A stretch of DNA of 64,000 nucleotides from positions 62,065-126,064 of the forward strand of contig NZ_NJCX01000013.1 in assembly GCF_002632875.1 (NCBI RefSeq), in the 5' to 3' direction. The notes under the pieces are model-generated. The model saw nothing but the letters and a program-made list of their open reading frames with translations, was not told the origin of the DNA and ran no database searches. Positions 37,956-47,362 of the stretch are shown piece by piece (positions within the stretch are counted from its first letter, which is position 1; every line of letters starts with the position of its first letter). Origin of the DNA: Xenorhabdus kozodoii. GTDB lineage: Bacteria; Pseudomonadota; Gammaproteobacteria; Enterobacterales; Enterobacteriaceae. The position numbers were made by a program, and so were the translations under genes.

Positions 37956-39031
37956 GCCACCTTCTTAATGATAGTTACCGCACGATATTGACCGATGAGA
38001 TCACCGACTTCTGTAATAACAACCTCTTTCTGGCGAGCCAAATGAACCAACAGCGCAACATCAGGATCATCTTGGGAACGCACGAGCACATGCTCTGGCA
38101 CACGTCGTAATACTGCGCGAGTGGCTTCGGCAATACCCGGTTTAATACGGTTAATACTGTCAATCTGGTATTTTTCCGCAAGATTGAAAATGACCGTTTT
38201 GCTCAATTGCTGCAAAGATATTTTTTCCTGCGGCAACCAAACTGCTTCGGGTATGGCCGCCCAACCCAATCGATCACGACAATCGGCAACAGTATCCACC
38301 AATAAGCGGCTGCATTCAAACTTGAGCAGGTGATCACACTGCACGCAACCGTGTAATCCTTTTTCACGCCAGATCGAACGTGATATCAGCCCCGATACCG
38401 GCGCCCCCATAATACCAAAAGGGATCAACCAATCATCATCGCTGGCCGCCAACCATGAACAACCACAAGGATCGGCCAATACCACCAGACGCGGAATACC
38501 TGAATATCCCGCCCTCCCCGCTAAAGATCGCGACAGCTCTGTGGTAATCGCGCCTTTGCCTGTCCAGCCATCAACAAATACAATGCCCTCTGTGCCATGT
38601 TTCTGCTCAATATGTGATAGCGCTGTATTATCAATACCGCGATCCCGAATAATGCTGATGCCATAGTGATAAGAGCACTTACCCATTTTTCTGAGTGCTT
38701 GATGCAACATCACCCCCAAAGGAACGCCAGCCCTGACCAAGCTGACCAATACAATGGGCGTGTCACCAAAACGGGATATCAGGGCTTTGGCGAGCATGAT
38801 AACTTCCGTCGTTAATCGAACCGCCCCTTGTTCAAGTGCTTTATCAAACAGTTCAAGGTGATAAAACGTGGGTTCTGGCTCCTGACTTAACATATCCGAA
38901 TAATGACGAGCGCCAGACTGGATCAACTGCTCCTTAATATCCACAGGCGTCATCTCAATTTGAACGGGTTTTAGCAGAAATTGAACATCATCAGAAGCAT
39001 AACTCCCAGAGAAAGGGGGAAAGCTATTCAT
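37952..39031 (-). CDS. StiP/phosphoribosyltransferase-like protein with PELOTA-type C-terminus
   Basis: A 359-residue protein of the ter-associated StiP family, named as a cysteine protease in domain databases but reinterpreted as a phosphoribosyltransferase. LVRAGVPLGVMLHQAL (near residue 98) and GIVFVDGWTGKGAITTEL (near 148) resemble PRTase PRPP-binding loops. The last ~110 residues, including RVPEHVLVRSQDDPDVALLVHLARQKEVVI, fit a PELOTA/L7Ae-like RNA-binding fold. It overlaps HAD and CitE-like neighbours, so translation is coupled. Confidence 0.82.
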   Translation of the reverse strand: MNSFPPFSGSYASDDVQFLLKPVQIEMTPVDIKEQLIQSGARHYSDMLSQEPEPTFYHLELFDKALEQGAVRLTTEVIMLAKALISRFGDTPIVLVSLVRAGVPLGVMLHQALRKMGKCSYHYGISIIRDRGIDNTALSHIEQKHGTEGIVFVDGWTGKGAITTELSRSLAGRAGYSGIPRLVVLADPCGCSWLAASDDDWLIPFGIMGAPVSGLISRSIWREKGLHGCVQCDHLLKFECSRLLVDTVADCRDRLGWAAIPEAVWLPQEKISLQQLSKTVIFNLAEKYQIDSINRIKPGIAEATRAVLRRVPEHVLVRSQDDPDVALLVHLARQKEVVITEVGDLIGQYRAVTIIKKVA

Positions 39032-39815
39032 TATTTACAGCTCCAAATAGGGCAGTCATTAATGTGCCGGCAAACTGGCTTTGTTGAGGCATACCAAACC
39101 AATCACACAGTTGCATAAAACGGTGATCGCTCAGACTATCTCCCAGTCCGATAATCGGGAAAACGCCCCTCTCATTACGAAGCCTTTGCAAAAGGTGCTG
39201 GGTGGCTAATCCCTTATCAACACACTTTGGCAGCACAGTAAGATTGTTATTATTTTGATGGAAATAGAAATTTTGTTGAAAAGGGTTTTCTTGGGTTAAA
39301 CAGTCAGCCAGCCGAGTAAGCTCATCCAACTTACCGTAATCACGGTGCTTAATGATCAGGAAAACCGGGACATCCCCATATTCATAATCCATGCGTGCCC
39401 ATGCATCCATACCGCAAGACGCGATCAAGCGCTGGCTCAGGCGCGCCAACTCACATAATTTATCCCGATATGACAGCAATTCTGACACCACAACCGATTG
39501 CCAGTGTTCATCAACAGAACCATCTGGTGTGAGGATCACCGCACCGTGCGAGACAATGCGCCAGGAATTGAACGGGATCTGCACACGGCTAAGCTGCTCT
39601 GTATTTCTGGCGGTGACCGGAATAACTTCTGCATGAGCCAATAACCAATCAACCAGCATGGCCTGTTGTTGGGTCATAAAACTGTGGGGAGAAGATTTTC
39701 GATCCAACGCGCCCACGCGAAAAGAGGAGATATCCGATATCCCTTTCAGCTTCCGGCGGGATTGAAATAGCGTGTCATCAAGATCAGTCAAAAAGAGTGG
39801 CTTAATCATATCCAA
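39024..39815 (-). CDS. HAD-superfamily phosphatase of the ter-linked module
   Basis: A 263-residue HAD hydrolase. Motif I is FLTDLDDTLFQS (residues 8-19), motif II the TAR in VIPVTARNTEQL, and motif III/IV lie around KGLATQHLL and IIGLGDSLSDHRFM. It resembles Cof/sucrose-phosphatase-like members. In the ter-linked module it probably dephosphorylates an intermediate of the nucleoside-like metabolite. It overlaps both neighbours by a few bases. Confidence 0.87.
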   Translation of the reverse strand: MDMIKPLFLTDLDDTLFQSRRKLKGISDISSFRVGALDRKSSPHSFMTQQQAMLVDWLLAHAEVIPVTARNTEQLSRVQIPFNSWRIVSHGAVILTPDGSVDEHWQSVVVSELLSYRDKLCELARLSQRLIASCGMDAWARMDYEYGDVPVFLIIKHRDYGKLDELTRLADCLTQENPFQQNFYFHQNNNNLTVLPKCVDKGLATQHLLQRLRNERGVFPIIGLGDSLSDHRFMQLCDWFGMPQQSQFAGTLMTALFGAVNNE

Positions 39816-40986
39816 CGATCTCTACAACCGGAGAAACACGGGCAAGCTGTGCCATCAACGCCGGATCAACGGACGTTTTGGGTGTTTCAAGACAAAGCAA
39901 TATTCGATCAAACTGCTGATGCGCAACATTGTAGAGAAAATTCGGGATGCCAAGCCCATAATTATCGGTAAACGCCATGACAGACTGGATAGCATGGCCG
40001 AACGAGATGGGAGAGCGGGTTGTCGAACCAAACACCACCGACGCGCCTGCCTGCTCAAGCCGTTCAGCCAGCAGGAACGGTTGCCAGACAAATTCACTGG
40101 AGCCCAATACCAATACGTTTTCACCTGCTTTGGCGGTGATTGCTGCACCAATATCACACTGGATGTCATCTGCCCCTAAACGTCCCCAGCTCTGTTGACC
40201 AATAATGTTGATTTTGCCCCTGGCGGTAACATTGACTTGCGGCATGACCGGCACCGGGGCAGAGATATCGGCTTCCCACTGCCAATTTCCCTCAATCAGG
40301 GAAACGCCAGAAACCGGCAGTGGGCTGCGTTTCACCACCGCTTTCCCGCTCCAGTCCGTTAATGTCACGGTGACAATATGTTCAATGTGCTCAAGCCCGG
40401 CATGACGTAGCGCATCCAGTAAATTAAGGAATGTATTGCCCGTTGTTGCTTCATCATCGATCAGCACCAGCGTGCGGGCATTGACCACCCGCTGGCGCAA
40501 CTGGCCGCTGGCCGGCCAATAAATCAGATGATCCGTCGCGTGGCTGTGATTTTCCTTAAACTCACACAATAAATCCCCATCAACCGGATGACGCGTCGAC
40601 GTCAGGAATACTGACTCATCAACGTTGTGTTTCGTTTCCTGAAATACGCCCGCCGCTAGCCCAACCGCCGTTTCTGCCATACCAATATACAGGGCCGGGC
40701 CGGGAAGATGGGTGGGGAACTGTTCAGATAATTGCTGATAGACCGAGCGCATGATCGATGGCTTGGCCGGAATATGTCGTCCCAAGACTTTACTGACAAA
40801 TAGAAATGCCCTTTTGGGATTACGGCGTTCAGCGATATCAAACAAGGTTTCCAAAGATGCAGTGCCATGCGATGCCGTGACCGTCAACGTCCCGCTGTTT
40901 AACTTTTTTTGGTAAACCTGCTTTTGGTAAACCTGTTTTTTATCAGCTTGTGTTTTATCAACATCGTTGCCGCTTAACACTGTCAT
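39802..40986 (-). CDS. Phosphoribosyltransferase with C-terminal TRSP domain
   Basis: A 394-residue first gene of the minus-strand module. The PRPP-binding signature TLVLIDDEATTGNTFLNLLDAL lies near residue 165; the C-terminal third (QQSWGRLGADDIQ...VLVLGSSEFVWQPFLLAERLE) corresponds to the TRSP domain found in Ter-linked PRTases. The N-terminus has a short duplication (KQVYQKQVYQK) that is probably disordered. It is divergent from terZ over a ~420 bp control region. Confidence 0.86.
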   Translation of the reverse strand: MTVLSGNDVDKTQADKKQVYQKQVYQKKLNSGTLTVTASHGTASLETLFDIAERRNPKRAFLFVSKVLGRHIPAKPSIMRSVYQQLSEQFPTHLPGPALYIGMAETAVGLAAGVFQETKHNVDESVFLTSTRHPVDGDLLCEFKENHSHATDHLIYWPASGQLRQRVVNARTLVLIDDEATTGNTFLNLLDALRHAGLEHIEHIVTVTLTDWSGKAVVKRSPLPVSGVSLIEGNWQWEADISAPVPVMPQVNVTARGKINIIGQQSWGRLGADDIQCDIGAAITAKAGENVLVLGSSEFVWQPFLLAERLEQAGASVVFGSTTRSPISFGHAIQSVMAFTDNYGLGIPNFLYNVAHQQFDRILLCLETPKTSVDPALMAQLARVSPVVEIVGYD

Positions 40987-41226
40987 GGTGATGCCTTTTC
41001 AAAAAAATCTCAGCCTATTTGAGATGATTGATGAAAGCGATATTTATCTTTCCATAAACCCAATCTCGCTATTCAGGCGGAAACAATTGTTAAATAGCCG
41101 AGAGTCAATACGGTAACTTTCAGCATTTGTTCTTAATTCGGTGAAATATACATCGCAGTCTAGAGTTTATAACAAGCAGATGTCAATCATAATATGATTA
41201 TTTAGATCAAAATTTGTTTGACTTTT

Positions 41227-41250
41227 TTGTATGGAAAAGAAATCATACAA
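41227..41250. promoter_or_regulatory. Candidate operator in the divergent ter control region
   Basis: TTGTATG-N10-CATACAA, a 7 bp inverted repeat. CATAC recurs at about 41274, next to a possible -10. It could bind the TerW-like protein. No footprint knowledge supports this directly. Confidence 0.4.
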
Positions 41251-41307
41251 AACGAAACTAGATTGTTTTCTATCATACAGTTAACTACCAGATAGACTGT
41301 TTATAGG

Positions 41308-41358
41308 AATCATAATATGACAAATTTAGGCTATCTATTTGTCATATTATGATTTTTT
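41308..41358 (+). terminator. Perfect 18 bp hairpin with T-tract in the terZ leader
   Basis: AATCATAATATGACAAAT (41308-41325) and its exact complement (41337-41354) with an 11-base loop, ending in a T6 run. It lies ~50 bp before terZ, between the likely promoter and the gene, so it may act as an attenuator. Confidence 0.6.
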
Positions 41359-41409
41359 AACACGTGAAATTACCGTAATTCACCGACAAACAAAATAGAG
41401 GTGTCATTA

Positions 41410-41997
41410 ATGGTTTCGTTAAGCAAAAATCAGTCAGTTTCGCTCGCCAAACAGAGCGCATCACTGGCTAACGTCGATTTTGGTCTGGGATGGGATCCCG
41501 TAGCCAAAAAGAAAGGTTTTCTGGCCAGTTTATTCGGTGGTGGCAGTGATGAAATTGATCTGGATGCAAGCTGCATTTTGCTTGATACATCGGGCAATGC
41601 CATCGATACAGTGTGGTTTGGTCAACTAAAATCAAAATGCGGATCTATACAGCACACTGGCGATAACCGGACGGGTGAAGGTGATGGGGATGATGAAGTC
41701 ATCCGTGTCAATTTGCTCAAACTCCCTGCCAATATCGAATACCTGGCATTTACCGTTAACAGTTTTCGTGGTCAAACCTTCAATGACGTTGAAAATGCCT
41801 TCTGTCGCGTCCTTGACCAAAGCGGCAAAGAGCTGGCTCGCTATCAATTGAATGAGCAAGGTGCCCACACGGGCATTATCATCTCCTCCCTGCGCCGTAA
41901 TGGCGGTCAGTGGGATTTCACGGCACATGGCGTCCCTTGTCTTGGGCGCACCATTGACGCGATGTATCCGCAGATCGTTGAGACGGTGGTGCGCTAA
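41410..41997 (+). CDS. terZ: Tellurium resistance protein TerZ
   Basis: A 195-residue TerD-family calcium-binding protein. VSLSKNQSVSLAKQ is the characteristic start; ATG 41410 follows AGAGGTG, while a GTG nine bases earlier is unlikely. FGLGWDPVAKKKGF, EIDLDASCILLD and [21 protein letters not shown] supply the acidic Ca2+-binding loops. TerZ is part of a cytosolic/membrane-associated complex with TerB, TerC and TerD giving resistance to tellurite, phage and colicins. It overlaps terA by one base. Confidence 0.96.
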   Translation: MVSLSKNQSVSLAKQSASLANVDFGLGWDPVAKKKGFLASLFGGGSDEIDLDASCILLDTSGNAIDTVWFGQLKSKCGSIQHTGDNRTGEGDGDDEVIRVNLLKLPANIEYLAFTVNSFRGQTFNDVENAFCRVLDQSGKELARYQLNEQGAHTGIIISSLRRNGGQWDFTAHGVPCLGRTIDAMYPQIVETVVR

Positions 41998-43157
41998 TGA
42001 ATCTGACACCTGGGGGTAATGCCCCCATTGCCAGCCAGACACTCACGGTGCGGGTTCTATCGGGTTCAGCCGTTGATGTTTCTGCTTTCCGGCTGTATGC
42101 CGATGGCAAAGTTAAGGGTGACCCAGATATGGTGTTTTACGGCCAGCCGGTCAATGACGACAACACCCTTCGCCTGACTGGCGGCAATATGAATACCTCA
42201 TTTTGTGTCAACTTGCCGGCACTGGGGCAGGATGTCCAGAAAGTCGCCTTCACCGCGACTTGCGACGGTCACCAAACGATCGCCAATTTGCGTCACCTTT
42301 CCATCCAAGTCGAACTGAACAACCGCGTGATTTTGCAAGGGAATGTTGAAGTACAAGGCCGTCCAGAAACCGCCTTGATCCTCGGCGAACTCTATCGCCG
42401 GAACGGTGAATGGAAATTCCGCTTTATTGCCCAAGGGTTTAATGGTGGCCTCAAGCCACTGGCTGAGCATTTTGGCGTCAATATCATTGATGATGCGCCA
42501 ACCGCAACACCGGCTCCAGTATCCGCTACGCCAGCACCACATACGGTTAATTTGAGTAAGGTTTCGCTGACCAAAGAAAAGCCGACTATCAGCCTAAGCA
42601 AACGCGACAACTACGGTGAAATTCGCATCAACCTGAACTGGGGTCAAACTTCCTCCGCCTCAAAAGGCATCTTGCAGGGCATGTTCGGCGCAAACAAGAA
42701 TGTGGATTTAGATCTCGGTGCATTCGTCCGACTGCAAGATGGAGATAAGGATGCAATACAGGCGCTGGGCAATCGCTTTGGCAATTACCGTTATGAACCG
42801 TATGTCGAATTACAAGGCGATGATCGCACCGGTCAGGTACGTGACGGAGAATGGCTCCACATCAATGGGTTTGAGTGGAAAAACATCCGTGAAGTCTTGA
42901 TCTACGCCTTTATCTACGAAGGCGTGCCTAGCTGGGACAAAACTGACGGTGTCGTCACCCTTTATGTCCCTGACCAACCTCCTATTGAAACGCGTATGAC
43001 AGAAGGCAACAACCACAAAGGCATGTGTGCCATTGCCCGTCTTGTCAATGAAAACGGTGCCATCAAAGTAGAACGCATCAACCAATACTTCAATGGACAT
43101 AAAGAGATGGATAGGGCGTTTGGCTGGGGCTTTAACTGGACATCCGGCAGGAAATAA
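41997..43157 (+). CDS. terA: Tellurium resistance protein TerA
   Basis: A 386-residue protein with two TerD-like domains. The first (residues ~1-165) resembles TerZ/TerD but lacks the canonical [13 protein letters not shown]. The linker is Ala/Pro-rich (ATPAPVSATPAP, near 170-182). The second opens VSLTKEKPTISLSKRDNYGEIRINLNW and contains DLDLGAFVRLQDG and LQGDDRTGQVRDGEWL. It is the second gene of the terZABCD operon with coupled translation. Confidence 0.95.
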   Translation: MNLTPGGNAPIASQTLTVRVLSGSAVDVSAFRLYADGKVKGDPDMVFYGQPVNDDNTLRLTGGNMNTSFCVNLPALGQDVQKVAFTATCDGHQTIANLRHLSIQVELNNRVILQGNVEVQGRPETALILGELYRRNGEWKFRFIAQGFNGGLKPLAEHFGVNIIDDAPTATPAPVSATPAPHTVNLSKVSLTKEKPTISLSKRDNYGEIRINLNWGQTSSASKGILQGMFGANKNVDLDLGAFVRLQDGDKDAIQALGNRFGNYRYEPYVELQGDDRTGQVRDGEWLHINGFEWKNIREVLIYAFIYEGVPSWDKTDGVVTLYVPDQPPIETRMTEGNNHKGMCAIARLVNENGAIKVERINQYFNGHKEMDRAFGWGFNWTSGRK

Positions 43158-43214
43158 CGCTCTATTTTACCAATACGTCTTATACAAGACGTTCTTATAT
43201 CAACGGAGGGACTC

Positions 43215-43670
43215 ATGTCCTTTTTAAACAAAATCAAATCCGCGTTTAACGCAGGCCGTGAAGAACTGACCAATCAGGTGAGTCGCTTCAAGAACAAAAA
43301 ATTTATGGAAGGTACGGTCGCGGTATGTGCACACATTGCGATGGCAAGTAATGGTGTTAGCTCAGAAGAAAAGCAGAAAATGATCGGGTTCATCAAAAAC
43401 TCCCCTGAACTGAAAGTGTTCGATACCTCAGAGATTATCGAATTCTTTAACAAATTGGTCAGCAACTATGAATTTGATGCTGACATTGGTCAAGGTGAAG
43501 CCATGAAATTCATCATCGCACTGAAACAGCAACCGGAAGCGGCGCAGCTCGCTTTACGCGTCGGGATTGCCGTCGCCAAAAGTGATGGTGACTTTGATAA
43601 TGATGAAAAACAGGCTGCCCGTGAAATTTGCTTAGCCCTTGGCTTTGCACCGACTGATTTTGAACTGTAA
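43215..43670 (+). CDS. terB: Tellurium resistance protein TerB
   Basis: A 151-residue helical metal-binding protein. SFLNKIKSAFNAGREELTNQVSRFKNKKFMEGTVAVCAHIAMASNGVSSEEKQKM is typical TerB, with acidic residues of the metal site in the two helix-hairpin halves (GVSSEEKQ and KSDGDFDNDEKQAA). TerB bridges TerC and the TerD-like proteins at the inner membrane. AACGGAGGG precedes the ATG. Confidence 0.96.
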   Translation: MSFLNKIKSAFNAGREELTNQVSRFKNKKFMEGTVAVCAHIAMASNGVSSEEKQKMIGFIKNSPELKVFDTSEIIEFFNKLVSNYEFDADIGQGEAMKFIIALKQQPEAAQLALRVGIAVAKSDGDFDNDEKQAAREICLALGFAPTDFEL

Positions 43671-43697
43671 TTGCAGATAATTTAAGAGGCTTACTTC

Positions 43698-44726
43698 ATG
43701 GTATCCACGCACATTGGTTTTCCGATAGAAACCGTTGCTGTATTTATTATTCTGTCGGTTGGTGCGCTCTTTATCGACCTCTTTATGCATCGTCATGATA
43801 AGCCGATTTCGCTGCGCAGTGCCGCCCTATGGTCTGTTTTCTGGATCGCGATTGCCTTTGTTTTCGCGGGATTCCTGTATGTCCATCACGGTGCGGACAC
43901 CGCGAGTCTGTTTGTCACGGGCTATGCACTGGAAAAAGTGCTTTCCGTCGATAACCTGTTTGTCATCATGGCCATTTTCTCTTGGTTCGCTGTCCCAGAC
44001 AGTTACCGCCACCGCGTGCTGTATTGGGGGATCATCGGCGCTATCGTCTTCCGGGGTATTTTCGTTGCCATTGGGACAAGCCTGCTGGCGCTTGGGCCGT
44101 GGGTTGAAATTCTGTTTGCGGTGATCGTTGGCTGGACTGCGGTCATGATGCTGAAAAGCGGCAATGACGACGATGAAATCGAAGACTATTCTCAACACCT
44201 TGCCTATCGCCTGGTGAAGCGCTTCTTCCCAATTTGGCCGAAGCTACGCGGTCATGCTTTTGTACTCAACCAAAAGGAAGTCGACGAGGAATTAGCTAAA
44301 CCAGAAAACGTCGATGTGAAAGTCGGCCGGGCGGGTAAAGCGGCGCTTTATGCTACGCCACTGATGTTGTGCCTGGCAGTGGTTGAGCTGTCTGACGTGA
44401 TGTTTGCCTTTGACTCTGTCCCTGCGGTAATTGCAGTCAGCCGGGAACCCTTAATTGTGTACAGTGCCATGATGTTTGCTATTTTGGGTCTGCGCACGCT
44501 CTACTTCGTGCTTGAAGCATTGAAAAAATATCTGGTGCATTTGGAAAAGGCAGTCATCGTTTTGCTGTTCTTTATCGCCATTAAACTGGGTCTAAATGCT
44601 TCTGAGCACCTATTCCATCACGGCTATTCTATTTCAGCAACAAGTAGCTTGTTTGTGGTGATTGGCGTACTGGCAGCCGGTATTCTTGCCAGCCTGCTGT
44701 TCCCGCAAAAAGAAAACGCAAGCTAA
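43698..44726 (+). CDS. terC: Tellurium resistance integral membrane protein TerC
   Basis: A 342-residue inner-membrane protein with about eight to nine helices. [24 protein letters not shown] contains the conserved acidic residues in TM4, and [28 protein letters not shown] the second acidic site. These are typical of the TerC/Alx family, now often linked to metal export. The loop at residues ~150-205 is charged. It follows terB by 27 bp. Confidence 0.96.
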   Translation: MVSTHIGFPIETVAVFIILSVGALFIDLFMHRHDKPISLRSAALWSVFWIAIAFVFAGFLYVHHGADTASLFVTGYALEKVLSVDNLFVIMAIFSWFAVPDSYRHRVLYWGIIGAIVFRGIFVAIGTSLLALGPWVEILFAVIVGWTAVMMLKSGNDDDEIEDYSQHLAYRLVKRFFPIWPKLRGHAFVLNQKEVDEELAKPENVDVKVGRAGKAALYATPLMLCLAVVELSDVMFAFDSVPAVIAVSREPLIVYSAMMFAILGLRTLYFVLEALKKYLVHLEKAVIVLLFFIAIKLGLNASEHLFHHGYSISATSSLFVVIGVLAAGILASLLFPQKENAS

Positions 44727-44782
44727 ATCCGGTAAGTAAAATCCAATTAATTAAACATGATGTAATAAGTGAGGAAATAACA

Positions 44783-45361
44783 ATGGGTGTATCTCTTTCT
44801 AAAGGTGGTAACGTTTCTCTGAGCAAAGAAGCGCCAAGCATGAAAAATGTTTTGATCGGTCTCGGTTGGGATGCTCGTGCAACTGACGGACAAGATTTTG
44901 ACCTCGATGCATCAGCTTTCCTGCTGACAGCAAGCGGTAAAGTGCGCAGTGATGCAGATTTCATTTTCTACAACAACCTGAAATCATCTGACGGCTCTAT
45001 CATGCACACTGGCGACAACCGCACCGGTGAAGGGGATGGCGATGACGAATCACTGAAAATCAAGCTGGATCAAGTTCCTGCTGATGTAGAAAAAGTGGTG
45101 TTTGTTGTGACTATCCATGATGCACAAACTCGTAGCCAAAACTTTGGCCAGGTTTCCGGCGCCTTCATTCGTCTGGTTAACGATGACACACAAGTTGAAG
45201 TCGCTCGCTATGACCTGACGGAAGATGCTTCTACCGAAACCGCAATGTTGTTCGGTGAACTGTATCGCCACAACGCAGAATGGAAATTCCGCGCAGTAGG
45301 CCAAGGCTATGCTGGCGGTTTGGCTTCTGTTTGTGCCCAGTATGGTATTAATGCAGCTTAA
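44783..45361 (+). CDS. terD: Tellurium resistance protein TerD
   Basis: A 192-residue TerD-family protein that binds Ca2+ through DLDASAFLL and [21 protein letters not shown]. It is close to enterobacterial TerD from [31 protein letters not shown] to AQYGINAA. It is the last gene of this operon. A strong terminator follows 49 bp later, so the terE and terF genes usual in terZABCDEF are absent at this locus. Confidence 0.95.
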   Translation: MGVSLSKGGNVSLSKEAPSMKNVLIGLGWDARATDGQDFDLDASAFLLTASGKVRSDADFIFYNNLKSSDGSIMHTGDNRTGEGDGDDESLKIKLDQVPADVEKVVFVVTIHDAQTRSQNFGQVSGAFIRLVNDDTQVEVARYDLTEDASTETAMLFGELYRHNAEWKFRAVGQGYAGGLASVCAQYGINAA

Positions 45362-45410
45362 TTTTGGCTAAGCATTTCAGTGTAGAGATTGAGTTCGATG
45401 CACTAAGATC

Positions 45411-45446
45411 AAAAGCCCTGCCTGATAATATCGGCAGGGCTTTTTT
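45411..45446 (+). terminator. Terminator of the terZABCD operon
   Basis: AAAAGCCCTGCC-N10-GGCAGGGCTTTT, a perfect 12 bp stem ending in T6. Confidence 0.9.
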
Positions 45447-46009
45447 GCTGTCTTTTCATATCAATTACCTATATTAATCGCCGCAACTCAATTCATGCCC
45501 CCAAACCTGAAACATAAATTTATCGCCGGAAACACAAACGTTATTATGCAAATCTTTATTCAGCCAAAAAAGAAGAATAATGTTTTGGCTCGTTAAACGA
45601 AAATGCATAAATATTTTTCCAATAAGTGTGATTTATTAAATTAATAATACATGATTTCAATATCTATAAATAAGCATCAGAAAAAAGATGTCTTCCCCAA
45701 AACCACAGATTAAACTCTTTGTTTGTATTTTTAATAACAAAGAAAATTATATAATTATTTATAGAATTATTTTTTGATCGAACTTTAATGATGCACTTAA
45801 GAATGGATAAATATCCAGTCATTTTTTGCGAGTTGCTTCGCAAAGAGTGACATTACCGATGGCATATTAGCCAGCTAACCGCTAGGGTAGATATTGATTA
45901 TTAACCAATGAATGCTATGCAGATGAAAAACACGTATGAATTCGCGGTAAAGTGCGGGCGAAGTGCTGATAGAGTATCGCGGTATATCCATAACACAAGG
46001 AATGTACAA
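45447..46009. other. Gene-free AT-rich gap after the ter operon
   Basis: No supported reading frame or repeat. The last ~80 bp should hold the promoter of the SymE-like gene; I did not find a LexA-type CTGT-N8-ACAG box there. Confidence 0.35.
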
Positions 46010-46360
46010 ATGAACCTTCATGTTTCATTTCGCCATACTGACATTGACACCCCTGAATTAATATTGAATGGTAGTGCACTCAGTGATGCTGGATTTACCG
46101 CGAATGAATTATTTCATATCTCACAGTTTTCCAATGGCGTTATTATCTCTCTTGTTGATCCTGATGTGGATTTAGCCAGTGTTATCAATGAAGTGGAAGA
46201 TAACCCATATCAAGGGATCGACAATATTCGTGAAAACGGTGAACTTTATATTGCAGGAGAATGGCTAACCATCAGCAAATTAATAGAACAACCTATCAAT
46301 ATTGAAATACAGCCTGGCAAGATTATTCTGCAACCTACATTGATAGAAATGTTGGCTTAA
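46010..46360 (+). CDS. SymE-like protein with two AbrB-type modules
   Basis: The ATG at 46010 is preferred because AAGGA lies 8 bases upstream and the product (116 residues) matches SymE (113); upstream in-frame starts lack a site. NLHVSFRHTDIDTPELILNGSALSDAGFTANELFHISQFSNGVIISLV matches the SymE/AbrB-like pattern (substrate strand, WL/AL-x-x-AGF, G-x-I). A second, similar half follows (GELYIAGEWLTISKLIEQPINIEIQPGKIILQP). SymE is an SOS-induced toxin or nucleoid-acting protein controlled by antisense SymR in E. coli; neither activity nor antisense RNA is shown here. Confidence 0.7.
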   Translation: MNLHVSFRHTDIDTPELILNGSALSDAGFTANELFHISQFSNGVIISLVDPDVDLASVINEVEDNPYQGIDNIRENGELYIAGEWLTISKLIEQPINIEIQPGKIILQPTLIEMLA

Positions 46361-46411
46361 AATCACTATCACTACAAAAATTGTCACTACAAAAATAACC
46401 TTCCATCAATT

Positions 46412-46443
46412 AGCCGGAAAAAATCTTAAGAATAATTCCGGCT
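46412..46443 (+). terminator. Terminator after the SymE-like gene
   Basis: AGCCGGAA and TTCCGGCT form an 8 bp stem around a 16-base loop, followed by TTTAAT. The remaining ~390 bp to the next gene show nothing else. Confidence 0.6.
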
Positions 46444-46833
46444 TTTAATATTGCCCGATATCAAATGAAATGCTGCCTTATTCAACATGGCATGTTGAAC
46501 CCTATAATCTATTTCCTGCTAGGCAATCGCGTGGGCGACTTCTTCCGGCTTCCCGTCCAATTGTCATCGTATCGATAGCATCTTCCGATGCCGCATAATC
46601 AACCTATTCATGGGGAGAACGGCAATGCAATCAACTATCGAATAAAAAGATTAATTAATTTAAACCAAACATCTATGATGTATATTGTTTCAATATTCAC
46701 AAAACATAATCGCTTGTTCTAAAAAGAGAATATAAAAATCATTTTGGTTAAATTTGCAATCATAACATTCAAAACTATACTCCAAACTGCAAGAGTAGAT
46801 TTCGGGTTTCAGTACGCTAACCAGAGGAACTAT

Positions 46834-47169
46834 ATGATGAAAAGCTTGAAGTTATCAGTTGCAGCATTACTGGTGTTGTTTTCAAGTGCAGCGCTTGCAG
46901 CGCCAGCAGTATCAACCTCAGCCGAAACCGCGTCAAAAATAGCAACGACAGTAAAACACAATGCTAAGTCAACAAAAAACAAAGCTCATTCACTAGAGAA
47001 GAAAGTGACCAAAAAAGCAAAAAACCAAAAAGCGGCAAAAAAGAAAAACAAAAGTCAATTAACCAAAAAAGGCGCTAATACCGCCCTTTGTAAAGATGGT
47101 AGCTATAGCAAGAGTAAATCCCGTAAGGGTGCCTGCTCTCGTCATGGCGGTGTAGCGAAATGGCTATAA
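46834..47169 (+). CDS. Secreted basic protein with DUF3761 domain
   Basis: A 111-residue precursor. The signal peptide is MMKSLKLSVAALLVLFSSAALAAPA. A Lys/Ala-rich low-complexity linker (residues ~30-80) follows, then the DUF3761 signature TALCKDGSYSKSKSRKGACSRHGGVAKWL with two cysteines. The upstream in-frame extension lacks features, so the start at 46834 is chosen. Exported to the periplasm or beyond; function unknown. DUF3761 proteins are usually short, cysteine-paired and exported. Confidence 0.85.
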   Translation: MMKSLKLSVAALLVLFSSAALAAPAVSTSAETASKIATTVKHNAKSTKNKAHSLEKKVTKKAKNQKAAKKKNKSQLTKKGANTALCKDGSYSKSKSRKGACSRHGGVAKWL

Positions 47170-47195
47170 AGTTTCGTTGATTTTTCATTATGCAT

Positions 47196-47226
47196 AATTA
47201 GGGAGCTTCGGCTCCCTAATTATTTT
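47196..47226 (+). terminator. Terminator after the DUF3761 gene
   Basis: AATTAGGGAGC-TTCG-GCTCCCTAATT, a perfect 11 bp stem with a UUCG tetraloop, followed by ATTTTTG. Confidence 0.9.
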
Positions 47227-47362
47227 TGCCCCTGAATCTGGTTTTTTTAATCATCTATAATGGTATACTCCATCAGTTTGAATCTGCTTCATCAAACCAT
47301 CCAGCGATAATCGGATGAATAAAGGATAACTTACTCCCTAACCAGAAAAAAATGGAATAATA

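Noticed and set aside
37952..39031. Cysteine protease activity for the StiP-family protein
   Set aside because: The visible motifs fit a phosphoribosyltransferase better; no convincing Cys-His protease pair is seen.
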